DNA of 32,167 bases from Lachnospiraceae bacterium UBA6403 (GTDB lineage: Bacteria; Bacillota; Clostridia; Lachnospirales; Lachnospiraceae). Of this stretch, positions 1 to 9,510 are shown in pieces. How positions within the stretch are numbered: the stretch's first letter is position 1; each line of letters begins with the position of its first letter. Where the stretch lies: NCBI GenBank assembly GCA_002437435.1, contig DJPV01000087.1, positions 31,326 to 63,492 of the forward strand, given 5' to 3'. The notes beneath the pieces are model-generated. The model was not told the origin of the DNA, did no database searches, and saw only the letters and a program-made list of their open reading frames with translations. The translations under genes were made by a program, and so were the position numbers.

Positions 1-191
1 GGAATCTGTTCTTCTGCCGCGATGTCAAGATTCTCACATAACTGTGTCAGAATCTGTCTGCCAAGTACGCTGTCTTCTTCTGTTGCGGCATTTCTGACTG
101 CCCTTTCCATATCTTCTGACAGTTTCAGATTTGCCTCTATACACATCTCTTTTACAGTCTGAATAATCTCATCTGTATTTATCGTACGCAT
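1..191 (-). CDS. Fumarate hydratase class I, alpha subunit (N-terminal part; runs off the window)
   Basis: Only the first 63 codons are present. The N-terminus reads MRTINTDEIIQTVKEMCIEA and continues with an acidic helix and a stretch ending DIAAEEQI. This matches the start of the alpha subunit of two-subunit iron-sulfur (class I) fumarases/tartrate dehydratases, where it is normally followed by the PICQDTG motif, which lies outside this window. The enzyme interconverts fumarate and malate; the iron-sulfur ligands are not visible here. The ATG is supported by an AAAGAGGAAA ribosome site a few bases upstream. The gene starts 16 bases after the stop of the small membrane protein, so the two are probably co-transcribed. 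Family assignment rests on a short stretch; a generic hydro-lyase alpha subunit is the alternative. Confidence 0.7.
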   Translation of the reverse strand, partial: MRTINTDEIIQTVKEMCIEANLKLSEDMERAVRNAATEEDSVLGRQILTQLCENLDIAAEEQI

Positions 192-207
192 CTCTTTTTC
201 CTCTTTT

Positions 208-513
208 TTAGTTATCTAAGAAATCATCATCATTCTTTTTATAATGTGGATCTCTCTTTTGTTTCATATATTTGTATATATGTGCAAGCAGCGTCAGAAA
301 CGCTACTGCAATGACCAGAACGATCAATATATACAGAATATCCATAATATAACTGGAAATACCTACTGTATTATTGGAAGATTCCAGAAACTTACTTAAT
401 TTGTCATTTTTCGTGACAATATTTTGTGCTTCTGTCGTTGCTTCCGTTGTTGCAACTTTAAATGCAATGCTGTTTATAGCATTATATAACCCCAAATACA
501 TTTTAGCCGGCAT
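208..513 (-). CDS. Small single-pass membrane protein of unknown function
   Basis: A 101-residue protein I do not recognise. A short N-terminal region is followed by a polar, Thr/Asn/Lys-rich segment (about residues 20-50), one strongly hydrophobic helix (about 55-80, rich in Ile, Leu, Val) and a basic then acidic tail (KYMKQKRDPHYKKNDDDF). By the positive-inside rule the tail should be cytoplasmic. The start is supported by a strong GGAGGTGG site 6 bases upstream. It sits between gyrA and the fumarase gene on the same strand. A 9-bp hairpin separates it from gyrA, and only 16 bases separate it from the fumarase gene, so it more likely belongs with the latter. Function cannot be assigned from sequence. 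Confidence 0.75.
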   Translation of the reverse strand: MPAKMYLGLYNAINSIAFKVATTEATTEAQNIVTKNDKLSKFLESSNNTVGISSYIMDILYILIVLVIAVAFLTLLAHIYKYMKQKRDPHYKKNDDDFLDN

Positions 514-553
514 ATCCCACCTCCAATTTTGATAGCTTTTTACCTTCTTTACA

Positions 554-583
554 AATACCGGCCGATCTTATCCAGCCGGTATT
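554..583 (-). terminator. Hairpin between gyrA and the small membrane protein gene (possible weak terminator)
   Basis: Perfect 9-bp arms at 554-562 and 575-583 (AATACCGGC and its complement) around a 12-base loop, starting 8 bases after the gyrA stop codon. There is no clear run of U after the hairpin on the minus strand, so it may be a processing or mRNA-stabilising hairpin instead of an efficient terminator. Confidence 0.4.
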
Positions 584-590
584 CTTTATA

Positions 591-3125
591 TTATTCTTCA
601 GTTGAATCTTCTTCGGATGATATATCTTCCGTTTCTTCCTCCAGACCTTCTCTTTCTGAATTTTCATCGTCAAATTCTTCTTTTTGTACTTCTGTCATGG
701 ATGCTACCTTGACATTATTATCATAATTCAGGTTAATAACCTTTACACCGGAGGTTACACGTCCAAGTGTGGATATTCCATCACAGCTTGTACGGATGAT
801 GATTCCCTCTGTCGTAATGATCATAATATCATTCTCATCGGTAACGATCTTTGCTCCTACAAGATCACCGGTCTTGTCTGTGATCTTATAACATTTAACA
901 CCTTTACCACCGCGGTTCTGTGCATTAAATTCTGAGATCAGTGTCCGTTTACCCATACCATTTTCGGTAACAAGCAGGATCTTTTCTCCCTGTGAACTCA
1001 TCTGCATGGAGATTACGATATCATCTTTTCCAAGATGAATACCCTTTACACCCATTGAAGTTCTTCCTGTCTGTCTGACATCCTTTTCATTGAAACGGAT
1101 CGCCATACCCTTCTTTGTGATCAGGAAGATATCATCGTCTCCATTTGTTGCTTTCACTTCGATCAGTTCATCATTGTCACGCAGAACGATAGCTGTAAGT
1201 CCTGTCTTTCTGACATTCTGATATTCTGAGATATCTGTTTTCTTCACCATACCATTTCTGGTCGCCATGAACAGGTATTTACCATCTTCATAACTCTTTA
1301 ACGGAATAACTGCCGTGATCTTCTCACCTGCCTGAAGCTGAAGAAGATTCACGATTGCAACACCTCTTGCTGTTCTTCCTGCTTCCGGTATCTCATATCC
1401 TTTCAGACGGTATACCCTACCGGTATTTGTAAAGAACATCAGATAATTATGTGTCGTTGTTACGATCAGATTTTCAATATAATCTTCATCGATCGTCTGC
1501 ATGCCACGAATACCTTTTCCACCTCTGTTCTGTGCCTTAAAGAGGTCTTCCGGCATACGCTTGATATAACCAAGCTTTGTCATGGCTATAACGATATTTT
1601 CTCTCTCGATCAGTTCTTCATCTGTTACTTCATCAACATCTCTGCCGAGAGCAGTTCTTCTCTCATCACCATATTTCTGAGAAATAACAAGAAGCTCATC
1701 TTTGATAACTCCAAGTAATTTCTTCTCATCTGCAAGGATTGCTTTCAGATAACTGATCTTATCCATCAGCTCTTTATACTCTGCCTCTAACTTCTCACGT
1801 TCCAGACCTGTCAGAGCACGAAGTCTCATATCTACGATCGCCTGTGCCTGAACCTCTGTCAGTCCGAATCGTTCCATTAATGAATTCTTCGCATCCTGTA
1901 CACTCTTGGAACTACGGATAATGTTGATAACTTCATCGATATTATCGAGTGCGATCAGCAATCCCTGTAAAATATGTGCTCTTTCCTCTGCCTTATTCAG
2001 ATCATACTTTGTACGTCTGGTTACGACATCTTCCTGATGCTTCAGATAATATCCAAGCATCTGGCTGATATTTAAAATCTTTGGAACACCATCTACAAGT
2101 GCCAGCATATTAACACCAAATGTATCCTGAAGCTGTGTATGTTTATACAGCTGATTCAGAAGTACATTTGCATTTGTATCTTTCTTTAATTCGATGACAA
2201 CGCGAATACCTTCTCTGGATGATTCATCTCTTACATCCGTGATTCCATCTACACGCTTGGTTTTTACAAGTTCCACGATCTTCTGGATCAGTAAAGCCTT
2301 GTTTACCATGTATGGAAGTTCTGTTACTACGATCTTATGCTTGCCATTTGGCATTGCTTCGATATCTGTAACGGCACGAACCTTGATCTTACCACGACCG
2401 GTTCTGTATGCCTCTTCTATTCCACGATGTCCAAGGATCTCTGCTCCCATAGGAAAATCAGGTCCTTTTATGATCTGCATGATCTCATCGATAGAAGTTT
2501 CTCTGTCTTCTTCTATACGATTGTCAATGATTTTTACAGTTGCACCAATTACTTCCTTTAAATTATGTGGTGGAATATTGGTAGCCATACCAACCGCGAT
2601 ACCTGTTGTACCATTCACTAATAGATTAGGAAAACGTGATGGAAGTACTGTAGGTTCTTTTTCTGTCTCATCAAAGTTTGGTACGAAATCAACGGTATCT
2701 TTATTGATATCAGCTAACATTTCCATACTGATCTTTGATAATCTTGCCTCTGTATATCGCATAGCAGCAGCGCCATCACCATCTTCTGAACCAAAGTTAC
2801 CATGACCATCTACCAATGGATATCTTGTATTCCAGTCCTGAGCAAGTTTTACGAGAGCATCATAGATGGAACTGTCTCCGTGTGGATGATATTTACCCAT
2901 GGTATCACCGACGATACGGGCACATTTACGATGTGGCTTATCCGGACCATTATTCAGTTCTATCATTGAGTGAAGAATTCTTCTCTGAACAGGCTTCAAA
3001 CCATCTCTTACATCAGGAAGTGCTCGTGCTGCAATAACACTCATGGCATAATCTATATAAGACCGCTCCATAGTCTTCTTGAGTCCGACTTCACTTATTT
3101 TGTCAAAAATCTTATCGTCATCCAT
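591..3125 (-). CDS. gyrA: DNA gyrase subunit A
   Basis: Breakage-reunion subunit of DNA gyrase, which introduces negative supercoils with GyrB. At 844 residues the length is normal. The 5Y-CAP domain contains AAMRYTEARL with the catalytic tyrosine at Y124. The quinolone-determining region reads HPHGDSSIYD with S85 and D89, the usual drug-sensitive type residues. The C-terminal beta-pinwheel carries a GyrA-box-like QNRGGKG (variant of QRRGGKG) and a second QNRGGKG further on. The protein ends in a long acidic tail rich in Glu/Asp/Ser (about the last 33 residues). This assignment to GyrA over ParC rests on the GyrA box and on its position after gyrB beside recF. It starts 17 bases after the gyrB stop with a GGGAGAAG site, so the two genes form one transcript. 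Confidence 0.97.
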   Translation of the reverse strand: MDDDKIFDKISEVGLKKTMERSYIDYAMSVIAARALPDVRDGLKPVQRRILHSMIELNNGPDKPHRKCARIVGDTMGKYHPHGDSSIYDALVKLAQDWNTRYPLVDGHGNFGSEDGDGAAAMRYTEARLSKISMEMLADINKDTVDFVPNFDETEKEPTVLPSRFPNLLVNGTTGIAVGMATNIPPHNLKEVIGATVKIIDNRIEEDRETSIDEIMQIIKGPDFPMGAEILGHRGIEEAYRTGRGKIKVRAVTDIEAMPNGKHKIVVTELPYMVNKALLIQKIVELVKTKRVDGITDVRDESSREGIRVVIELKKDTNANVLLNQLYKHTQLQDTFGVNMLALVDGVPKILNISQMLGYYLKHQEDVVTRRTKYDLNKAEERAHILQGLLIALDNIDEVINIIRSSKSVQDAKNSLMERFGLTEVQAQAIVDMRLRALTGLEREKLEAEYKELMDKISYLKAILADEKKLLGVIKDELLVISQKYGDERRTALGRDVDEVTDEELIERENIVIAMTKLGYIKRMPEDLFKAQNRGGKGIRGMQTIDEDYIENLIVTTTHNYLMFFTNTGRVYRLKGYEIPEAGRTARGVAIVNLLQLQAGEKITAVIPLKSYEDGKYLFMATRNGMVKKTDISEYQNVRKTGLTAIVLRDNDELIEVKATNGDDDIFLITKKGMAIRFNEKDVRQTGRTSMGVKGIHLGKDDIVISMQMSSQGEKILLVTENGMGKRTLISEFNAQNRGGKGVKCYKITDKTGDLVGAKIVTDENDIMIITTEGIIIRTSCDGISTLGRVTSGVKVINLNYDNNVKVASMTEVQKEEFDDENSEREGLEEETEDISSEEDSTEE

Positions 3126-3142
3126 GTTCTTCTCCCTTTCGT

Positions 3143-5059
3143 TTAAATGTCAAGATTCTTAACGAACTTGGCATTTGTCTCTATGAACTGTCTTCTAGGT
3201 TCAACTTTATCTCCCATCAGTACATTAAAGGTCATATCAATTTCTGATTCATCGTCATCATCGATAGCAACTTTTAATAAAATTCTCTTTTCCGGATCCA
3301 TGGTTGTTTCCCATAACTGTTCTGCATCCATTTCACCAAGACCTTTATATCGCTGAATCTTGTTCGACTGATCTCGTCCAACTTCATTCAGTATACTGTT
3401 CAGTTCATCATCACTGTAGGCATACCAGATCTTCTTGTTCTTCTCCAGCTTATAAAGTGGTGGCTGTGCCAGATATACATGTCCTTTTCGAATCAGATCC
3501 GGCATAAACCGATAGAAGAACGTCAGAAGCAGGGTCGCGATATGAGCACCATCTACATCGGCATCCGTCATAATGATGATCTTGTTATATCTGAGTTTAT
3601 CAATATCAAAATTCTCATGAATACCTGTACCAAATGCTGTTATCATCGCTTTGATCTCGGCATTTTCAAGAATTCGATCAATTCTTGCTTTTTCTACATT
3701 TAAGATTTTACCACGAAGTGGAAGAATTGCCTGTGTTGCACGAGATCTTGCTTTCTTTGCAGAACCACCGGCGGAATCTCCCTCTACGATGTAGATCTCA
3801 CAATTCTTTGGATCTTTATCGGAACAATCTGCAAGTTTTCCAGGAAGTGCCATATTATCTGCAAGATTTGCTTTTCTTGCTACATCTCTGGCTCTTCTTG
3901 CAGCAATTCTTGCACGCTGCGCCATTACTGATTTATTAATAATAATCTTTGCTATATTTGGATTCTGCTCTAAGAAGTAAGTAAGCTGTTCACTTACGAT
4001 ACTTTCTACTACAGGTCTTACTTCTGAATTTCCAAGCTTCTGCTTTGTCTGACCCTCAAACTGAGGCTCACTTATCTTAACAGATACGATAGCAGACAGA
4101 CCCTCTCGCAGATCTTCACCTGACAAATTATCTTCCTTTTCTTTTAACAGATTATTTTTTCTTGCATAATCATTGAAAATCTTAGTAATAGCTGATTTGA
4201 AACCTGTTAAGTGCGTACCACCTTCTGGTGTATTAATATTATTTACATAACTGTGTATCATTTCGTTATAGGAATCATTATGCTGCATAGCGACTTCTAC
4301 ATAAACACCATCTTTGAGTCCTTCACAGTAGATTACTTTATCATAGAGTGCTTCTCTGTGTCTGTTCATGTATTCAACAAACTCTTTGATACCTCCCTCA
4401 TAATGGAAATGTCTCTCCTTTGGAGGATCTACACGAAGATCTGTTAATGTGATTTTTAATCCCTTTGTAAGAAAAGCAGTCTCACGAAGTCTTGTTCTTA
4501 ATGTATCATAATCATAGATCCAGTCATCAAAAATAGTCTTATCCGGAAGAAATGTTACCTTTGTTCCTGATTTATCTTCCGGTGCATCTGCAATAATCTG
4601 CAATGCACTATCTACATTACCTCGCTTATAAGTCTGTTTATATACATGACCATCTCTTGTAACTTCAACCTCTAACCATTCAGAAAGTGCATTTACGACA
4701 GAAGCACCTACACCATGAAGACCGCCGGATACCTTATATCCTCCACCACCGAACTTACCACCGGCGTGAAGAACGGTAAATACTACTTCCAGTGCTGATT
4801 TTCCGGTTTTCTCCTGAATACCTACAGGAATACCACGTCCATTATCAACAACCGTTATGGAATTATCAGGGTTAATAAAAACTTCTATGTGATTACAATA
4901 ACCAGCCAGAGCTTCATCTACAGAATTATCAACGATCTCGTAAACAAGATGATGCAATCCTCTTGTAGACGTACTTCCTATGTACATTCCCGGTCTTTTT
5001 CTGACAGCTTCAAGTCCTTCCAGAACCTGTATCTGTTCAGCATCATAATTATTTGACAT
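3143..5059 (-). CDS. gyrB: DNA gyrase subunit B
   Basis: ATPase subunit of gyrase; 638 residues, normal for Gram-positive GyrB without the enterobacterial insert. GHKL ATPase features seen: E41 (general base) and N45 in [18 protein letters not shown] at 71-78, and the lid GGLHGVGAS at 112-120. The QTK loop is at 337-339. The TOPRIM domain has EGDSAGGSA at 426-434 and the metal-binding D499, D501 and D503 of TDADVDG. The C-terminal region carries RYKGLGEMD, typical of GyrB/ParE. The start has an AAGGAGG site. It is placed directly downstream of recF (36 bases) and upstream of gyrA, the standard origin-proximal order. Confidence 0.98.
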   Translation of the reverse strand: MSNNYDAEQIQVLEGLEAVRKRPGMYIGSTSTRGLHHLVYEIVDNSVDEALAGYCNHIEVFINPDNSITVVDNGRGIPVGIQEKTGKSALEVVFTVLHAGGKFGGGGYKVSGGLHGVGASVVNALSEWLEVEVTRDGHVYKQTYKRGNVDSALQIIADAPEDKSGTKVTFLPDKTIFDDWIYDYDTLRTRLRETAFLTKGLKITLTDLRVDPPKERHFHYEGGIKEFVEYMNRHREALYDKVIYCEGLKDGVYVEVAMQHNDSYNEMIHSYVNNINTPEGGTHLTGFKSAITKIFNDYARKNNLLKEKEDNLSGEDLREGLSAIVSVKISEPQFEGQTKQKLGNSEVRPVVESIVSEQLTYFLEQNPNIAKIIINKSVMAQRARIAARRARDVARKANLADNMALPGKLADCSDKDPKNCEIYIVEGDSAGGSAKKARSRATQAILPLRGKILNVEKARIDRILENAEIKAMITAFGTGIHENFDIDKLRYNKIIIMTDADVDGAHIATLLLTFFYRFMPDLIRKGHVYLAQPPLYKLEKNKKIWYAYSDDELNSILNEVGRDQSNKIQRYKGLGEMDAEQLWETTMDPEKRILLKVAIDDDDESEIDMTFNVLMGDKVEPRRQFIETNAKFVKNLDI

Positions 5060-5095
5060 TTTTTTCCTCCTTAATATTCCAAAACATCACGGAAC

Positions 5096-6178
5096 TTATT
5101 TCTTCGTAACGGTTCCGTTCATAACATGATACACATTGTTAATAACTACTTGTTCTTTTATAAAATCATCATAACCCGTACAGGTTATAATCGTTTGGAT
5201 ATCTTTGATCTCCTCCAATAATGCTTCTCTCCTGCTGCTGTCAAGTTCTGACATAACATCATCTAAGAGAAGTATAGGATTGTCATTTATAATATTCTTT
5301 ACCAGTTGTATCTCTGCAATTTTAAGAGAAAGAGCAACTGTTCTCTGCTGTCCCTGTGATCCGAATCTTCTCGCGTCGATTCCATTAATCATAAACATGA
5401 TATCATCTCTGTGAGGACCTGTCTGGGTACTCATATAATTCAGATCTACATGAACCTTATCTTCTAATACCTTTTCAAATTCATCTTCACCTACATTTTT
5501 ATCATAGATGATTTCCAGTTTTTCTTTTCCGGAAGTAAGCTTTGAATGGATATCTCCAATCAGATTATTTAACATCGTTATAAAATTCTGTCTTTCTTTT
5601 ATAACTTTTTTCCCATAATCAACTAACTGTATATTCCACACATCTAAAGTATCCATCAGATTCTTATTGTAGGCAATCTGCTTTAACAGATTATTTCTCT
5701 GATTCAATATCTTTAAATAAGATGAAAGGTTCTGATAATATAATCTGCTTAATTGGCATAATTCCAGATCCAGAAAGCGTCTTCTTTCAGAAGGACCATT
5801 TTTTATTATAGATAAATCCTCCGGTGAAAAAAATATCACATTTAATAAACCAAAAAGTTCAGTTGTACGTCTGATAGGTAGTCCATCTATAGCAACACCC
5901 TTATTCTTGTTTTTACGTAAATGCATATCAATTCGATGACTTATATCACTTTTTTTAATGCAAAGACGTATATGTGACTCTTCTTTTCCTATTTTTATGA
6001 TCTCCTTATCCTTACTTCCACGATGGGATTTGGTTGTGGCTGCCATATAGATAGATTCCAGTATATTTGTCTTTCCCTGTGCATTATCACCGTACAAAAT
6101 ATTTGTATTCTTATCGAATGTGATGAATAACTCATCATAATTTCTATAGTTGTTAATATTCAGTGATTCTACATACAT
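5096..6178 (-). CDS. recF: DNA replication and repair protein RecF
   Basis: SMC-like ATPase that helps load RecA at single-strand gaps together with RecO and RecR. From the ATG at 6178 the protein is 360 residues. The Walker A motif GDNAQGKT is at 30-37, the ABC signature FGSQGQQRT lies near residue 280, and Walker B ILLLDDVMSELD follows. This start gives the family-typical beginning MYVESLNINNYRNY. A GTG at 6196 would add six residues (VWLVDS) but has no better ribosome site and would sit only 8 bases after the upstream stop, so I prefer the ATG. It lies in the dnaN-S4-recF-gyrB string and is probably translated from the same messenger. Confidence 0.95.
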   Translation of the reverse strand: MYVESLNINNYRNYDELFITFDKNTNILYGDNAQGKTNILESIYMAATTKSHRGSKDKEIIKIGKEESHIRLCIKKSDISHRIDMHLRKNKNKGVAIDGLPIRRTTELFGLLNVIFFSPEDLSIIKNGPSERRRFLDLELCQLSRLYYQNLSSYLKILNQRNNLLKQIAYNKNLMDTLDVWNIQLVDYGKKVIKERQNFITMLNNLIGDIHSKLTSGKEKLEIIYDKNVGEDEFEKVLEDKVHVDLNYMSTQTGPHRDDIMFMINGIDARRFGSQGQQRTVALSLKIAEIQLVKNIINDNPILLLDDVMSELDSSRREALLEEIKDIQTIITCTGYDDFIKEQVVINNVYHVMNGTVTKK

Positions 6179-6204
6179 ACTATCTACCAGCCACACATAA
6201 AGAA

Positions 6205-6414
6205 TTATTTCTGGATACTTATCTTATCTCCATCAAATTCTACTTCGTCTCCATCATACAGTTTTTTTCCTCTCCTGGTCTCAATCTCACCATTTACGAT
6301 GACAAGACCCTGAGATATAACCTCTTTTGCTTCTACTCCAGACTCTACAAAACCGGCTGCCTTTAACGCCTGACCCAGTTTTATAAATTCATCTCTCAGC
6401 TTGATTATTTCCAT
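6205..6414 (-). CDS. yaaA: S4-domain RNA-binding protein (YaaA/RlbA type)
   Basis: A 69-residue protein that is essentially one S4 RNA-binding fold: LRDEFIKLGQALKAAGFVES, then the GLVIVNGEIETRRGKKLYDGDEV core. Small S4 proteins of this kind sit between dnaN and recF in most Firmicutes (yaaA in B. subtilis). Binding to ribosomal or structured RNA is inferred from the fold; a precise role is not established by the sequence. It has a GGAGAT site 8 bases from the ATG and lies 23 bases after the dnaN stop, so it is part of the dnaA-dnaN-recF-gyrBA cluster. Confidence 0.9.
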   Translation of the reverse strand: MEIIKLRDEFIKLGQALKAAGFVESGVEAKEVISQGLVIVNGEIETRRGKKLYDGDEVEFDGDKISIQK

Positions 6415-6437
6415 TTTTTCTTATCTCCAATCCAGGA

Positions 6438-7544
6438 TTATCTGCTTCCGATACCCATTGGAAGAATCAGATAAATATAACTTTCTTCTTCATCCTTTAT
6501 TACACAAGGGGATTTTGTATTATTCATATATATAGTTATATCATCATCTTCAATTGCACGAATCGCATCCATTAAGAACTTTGGATTGAATCCGATGATA
6601 ATATTACTTCCCTCTTTATGAATTTCTATTTCTTCATTCATTGAACCGATCAGAGAATCAATCTTCAGATATAACATGTTATCTTCTATCGTAAGCTTGA
6701 TCGGTTTCTTATCTGATTCTTTGATCAGAAGGGAAGAACGATCAAGGCAGTCAAGAAATTCTCTCTTGTTGATCGTAAACTTAATCTGATAATCAACATT
6801 TAACATATTATCGATTCTGAAAAATTCTCCCTCAACCAGACGGGATACAACCTTTGTACGATCAAATTCAAATAATATATTATTCTCGGCAAAGTATATA
6901 TTTACATCATCATCTACTCCACCATTTACAATCTTGCTGATATAACTGAGTGCCTTTCCGGGAACAATAACTTTTACATCTTCACTTTCCTTCTTCAGTT
7001 CGACATTTCTAATAGCAATTCTATGGCCATCAATTGCTACTACACGAAGACGGTTATTTGAAACCTCAAATAATTCACCGGTCATAACATTGTTATATTC
7101 ACTGTCTGAGATAGAGAAAATTGTCTGGTTAATGATCTCTCTTAATGTAAACTGTGAAATAGTTATATATTTAGATTTTTCTACAACAGGAAGACTGGAG
7201 AAATCTTCTCCTGATTTTCCGGCTATCGTAAATAATGATTTTTCACATTTAATAGTCGTCTTAAAATCTTCATTTGTCTCCATATGTATCTCACTGTCTG
7301 GCAGCTTACGAACGATATCGGATAAAAGCTTTGCTTCGATCGCAACCTTTCCTTCTTCTATAACAGTTCCCTCAACATATGATTCAATACCGATCTCCAT
7401 ATCATTTGCTGTAAGTTTGATATTTCCATTTTCAGCTTCTATAAAGATACATGAAAGAATTGGATGTGTAGTTTTTGTAGATACAGCTTTTGAAACATTA
7501 CTAATTCCCTGCATCAATTTTCCCTTCATACACGAAATCTTCAT
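6438..7544 (-). CDS. dnaN: DNA polymerase III beta subunit (sliding clamp)
   Basis: Ring-shaped processivity clamp that tethers DNA polymerase III and binds many repair factors. At 368 residues it fits the three-domain family length. It begins MKISCMKGKLMQGISNVSKAV and ends with the conserved C-terminal segment YLILPMGIGSR, which contributes to the peptide-binding pocket. It is the first gene after the dnaA-dnaN intergenic region, which here holds the likely unwinding element. The ATG is supported by AAAGGAG 11 bases upstream. The arrangement dnaA, dnaN, S4, recF is conserved and suggests at least partial co-transcription with dnaA. Confidence 0.97.
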   Translation of the reverse strand: MKISCMKGKLMQGISNVSKAVSTKTTHPILSCIFIEAENGNIKLTANDMEIGIESYVEGTVIEEGKVAIEAKLLSDIVRKLPDSEIHMETNEDFKTTIKCEKSLFTIAGKSGEDFSSLPVVEKSKYITISQFTLREIINQTIFSISDSEYNNVMTGELFEVSNNRLRVVAIDGHRIAIRNVELKKESEDVKVIVPGKALSYISKIVNGGVDDDVNIYFAENNILFEFDRTKVVSRLVEGEFFRIDNMLNVDYQIKFTINKREFLDCLDRSSLLIKESDKKPIKLTIEDNMLYLKIDSLIGSMNEEIEIHKEGSNIIIGFNPKFLMDAIRAIEDDDITIYMNNTKSPCVIKDEEESYIYLILPMGIGSR

Positions 7545-7576
7545 TTTGTTTATAACTCCTTTCCCGGTTGGACTCT

Positions 7577-7599
7577 ACATATATATTTATAAAATAAAG
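7577..7599. other. AT-rich tract of the predicted origin unwinding element (DUE)
   Basis: A stretch made almost only of A and T with alternating TATATAT steps, placed between dnaN and the TAG-triplet array. In B. subtilis the duplex first opens at the equivalent AT cluster on the dnaN side of the DnaA-trios. The assignment rests on matching geometry, not on measured melting. Confidence 0.6.
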
Positions 7600-7630
7600 T
7601 AGTAATAAAAGTAGTAGTAGGTGTGGATTT
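7600..7630 (+). promoter_or_regulatory. DnaA-trio array with adjoining DnaA box (origin unwinding element)
   Basis: Reading the plus strand 5' to 3' there are seven consecutive triplets from 7600: TAG, TAA, TAA, AAG, then TAG three times (7612-7620). One G follows, then TGTGGATTT (7622-7630), a 7/9 match to the DnaA box. The known basal unwinding system of bacteria is a DnaA box next to repeated 3'-GAT-5' triplets (TAG when read 5' to 3') that lead into an AT tract, and all three parts are present in that order. The element is between dnaA and dnaN, as in B. subtilis. Activity is inferred from this arrangement. Confidence 0.75.
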
Positions 7631-7816
7631 GTTGAAACTCTTAAAATGCCTTATAAAATATAATAAAATCAATTATGTGACTATGTTAATGAGGTTCTTT
7701 TTACATGTTAACTTAAAGCAAGTTATTAACATATATAAATCGTCTGAATTGATTGAATTGTCAGATACTAACATTTCATAACAACATTACAGACATTCAT
7801 CCACATATAATTAACA
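7631..7816. promoter_or_regulatory. dnaA-dnaN intergenic segment with degenerate DnaA boxes (second part of bipartite oriC)
   Basis: AT-rich, no gene. Two candidate DnaA boxes: 7797-7805 (TCATCCACA, one mismatch to TTATCCACA, forward) and 7723-7731 (TTATTAACA, two mismatches, forward). Together with the box at 7622-7630 they could load DnaA onto the trios. There is no clear terminator after dnaA, so read-through into dnaN is plausible. Confidence 0.5.
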
Positions 7817-9181
7817 TCAGCTGTGAGGGCTGAGCTTCTTCATGATCACGTCTATAGTTTCAGCATATTCAGGATCATTTGAGATTCTTTCTTCTACTCT
7901 CTTGATGTTGCTTAATACAGTGGAGTGATCCTTTCCTCCAAATACATCACCGATCGTTTTAAGTCCTTTTGTGGTGAACTTACGGCAGAGATACATGGAT
8001 ATCTGTCTGGCATTTGCAACATCCTGACTACGTTTTGAAGATTTGATATCATCTACACTGATATTTAAGTGTTCGGAAACGGTATTAATGATGAGATCAG
8101 GTGTGATCGTTACATTTGTTTCCTTGGATATCATATCTTTTAATATGTTCTTTGCAAGATTTTCGGTTATGGTGACATTTCCAAGTTCGGCGTAGACGCT
8201 GATCTTGTTTAATGCACCTTCCAGTTCTCTTACATTATAAGTAACGTTATTTGCGATGTATTCGAGAATGTTATCACTGATATTTTTATATCCGTTCATC
8301 TCTACTTTGTTTTTAAGGATCGCCATTCTTGTCTCATAATCAGGAGCATGAATATCGATAGGTACACCCCATTCAAATCTGGAACGAAAACGCTCCTCCA
8401 GAGTTTTGATCTCTTTTGGTGGTTTATCTGAAGACAGGATGATCTGTTTACCTTCATCGTGAAGTGCATTGAAGGTATCGAAAAATTCCTGCTGTGTACT
8501 CTCTTTACCTATGAGGTACTGAATATCATCAATCAGTAAGACATCGACGGTTCTGTATTTTTCCCGAAATTCATCTGTCTTGTTTTTTTTGATCGCTTCT
8601 ACGATCTCATTTGTGAATTTATTGGAAGGTACATAGAGAACCTTCATATTCTTATTATGCTGTAAGATATAATGTGCGATCGACTGCATCAGATGTGTTT
8701 TACCAAGACCTGCTCCACCATATAAGAAAAGTGGATTGAATTTGTCCAGTCCCGGTGAATCTGCGACAGCCAGACATGTAGCATGGGCGAGCTTATTACT
8801 CTCACCTACGACAAATGTTTCAAATGTATATTTTGGGTAAAGATTACTTTTTGTAATTGCCTCGTTGTATTCTTCAGATGTGACGATTTCTTTTGAATCG
8901 TTTTTGAGATTACTTTCAAGATCAATGACAACTTCGATAGAATCGTCCTGGAGAACTTCTCTTATAGAAGTAACCAGAAACATATCGTACATTTTCTTGT
9001 TGATAAATTCTATGCCCCTTGCTCCCATCTGTTCATCAATCGTAAAATACAGTTTTTTTCCTTCAACAGAGTATAGCTTCAAAGGCTTTATCCATGTATT
9101 AATTACGATATGGGATAATCCATGTTCAGTCTCAAGAAGGGAGAGAATCTCGTCCCATTTTGATAATATCAATTCCTTCAT
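7817..9181 (-). CDS. dnaA: Chromosomal replication initiator protein DnaA
   Basis: AAA+ initiator that binds DnaA boxes and melts oriC. 454 residues. Domain I (about 1-85) begins MKELILSKWDEILSLLETEH, and a short linker (about 90-112) is domain II. Domain III has Walker A GGAGLGKT at 155-162, Walker B VDVLLIDDIQYL, and the RFRSRFEWG segment with the arginine finger. Domain IV has the helix-turn-helix and the signature DVANARQISMYLCRKF then GGKDHSTVLSNIKRVEE that reads the box. The start has an AAAGGA site 11 bases upstream. A weak promoter candidate on the minus strand is TTGAAA at 9273-9278 and TATAAG at 9252-9257, with a 15-base spacer. DnaA boxes upstream suggest autoregulation. Confidence 0.98.
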   Translation of the reverse strand: MKELILSKWDEILSLLETEHGLSHIVINTWIKPLKLYSVEGKKLYFTIDEQMGARGIEFINKKMYDMFLVTSIREVLQDDSIEVVIDLESNLKNDSKEIVTSEEYNEAITKSNLYPKYTFETFVVGESNKLAHATCLAVADSPGLDKFNPLFLYGGAGLGKTHLMQSIAHYILQHNKNMKVLYVPSNKFTNEIVEAIKKNKTDEFREKYRTVDVLLIDDIQYLIGKESTQQEFFDTFNALHDEGKQIILSSDKPPKEIKTLEERFRSRFEWGVPIDIHAPDYETRMAILKNKVEMNGYKNISDNILEYIANNVTYNVRELEGALNKISVYAELGNVTITENLAKNILKDMISKETNVTITPDLIINTVSEHLNISVDDIKSSKRSQDVANARQISMYLCRKFTTKGLKTIGDVFGGKDHSTVLSNIKRVEERISNDPEYAETIDVIMKKLSPHS

Positions 9182-9510
9182 TCTTACGAAAATCCTTTCA
9201 GTCCATTCGTTGTATCTATGGAGTTATAGGCATAGAACCACGTATTTATATCTTATAACAAAATGACCATTTTTTCAAGTTATATTACCCTCTTATGGGC
9301 ACTTGATAAAAATTTTCTATATAATAGGAAGAAACTCATTTTATAATATGACAGGAAATTGTTTTGTAACAGATTGAAAATAAGTTACATAATAATTATG
9401 AAAAAGTATTGTTATGTTAAGTAATAAAAATGTTACCTAATAAATTGTGAACATCAAAATATAAGATAAAATATAGATTTATGGAAGAATGAAAACAACA
9501 AATCCAGATG

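Noticed and set aside
2194..2805. 203-codon open frame antisense to gyrA
   Set aside because: Lies entirely within the conserved gyrA coding sequence; the Ser-rich translation is the usual antisense shadow.
6179..6196. Six-residue N-terminal extension of RecF from a GTG start
   Set aside because: No good ribosome site, only 8 bases after the upstream stop, and the ATG at 6178 gives the family-typical N-terminus.
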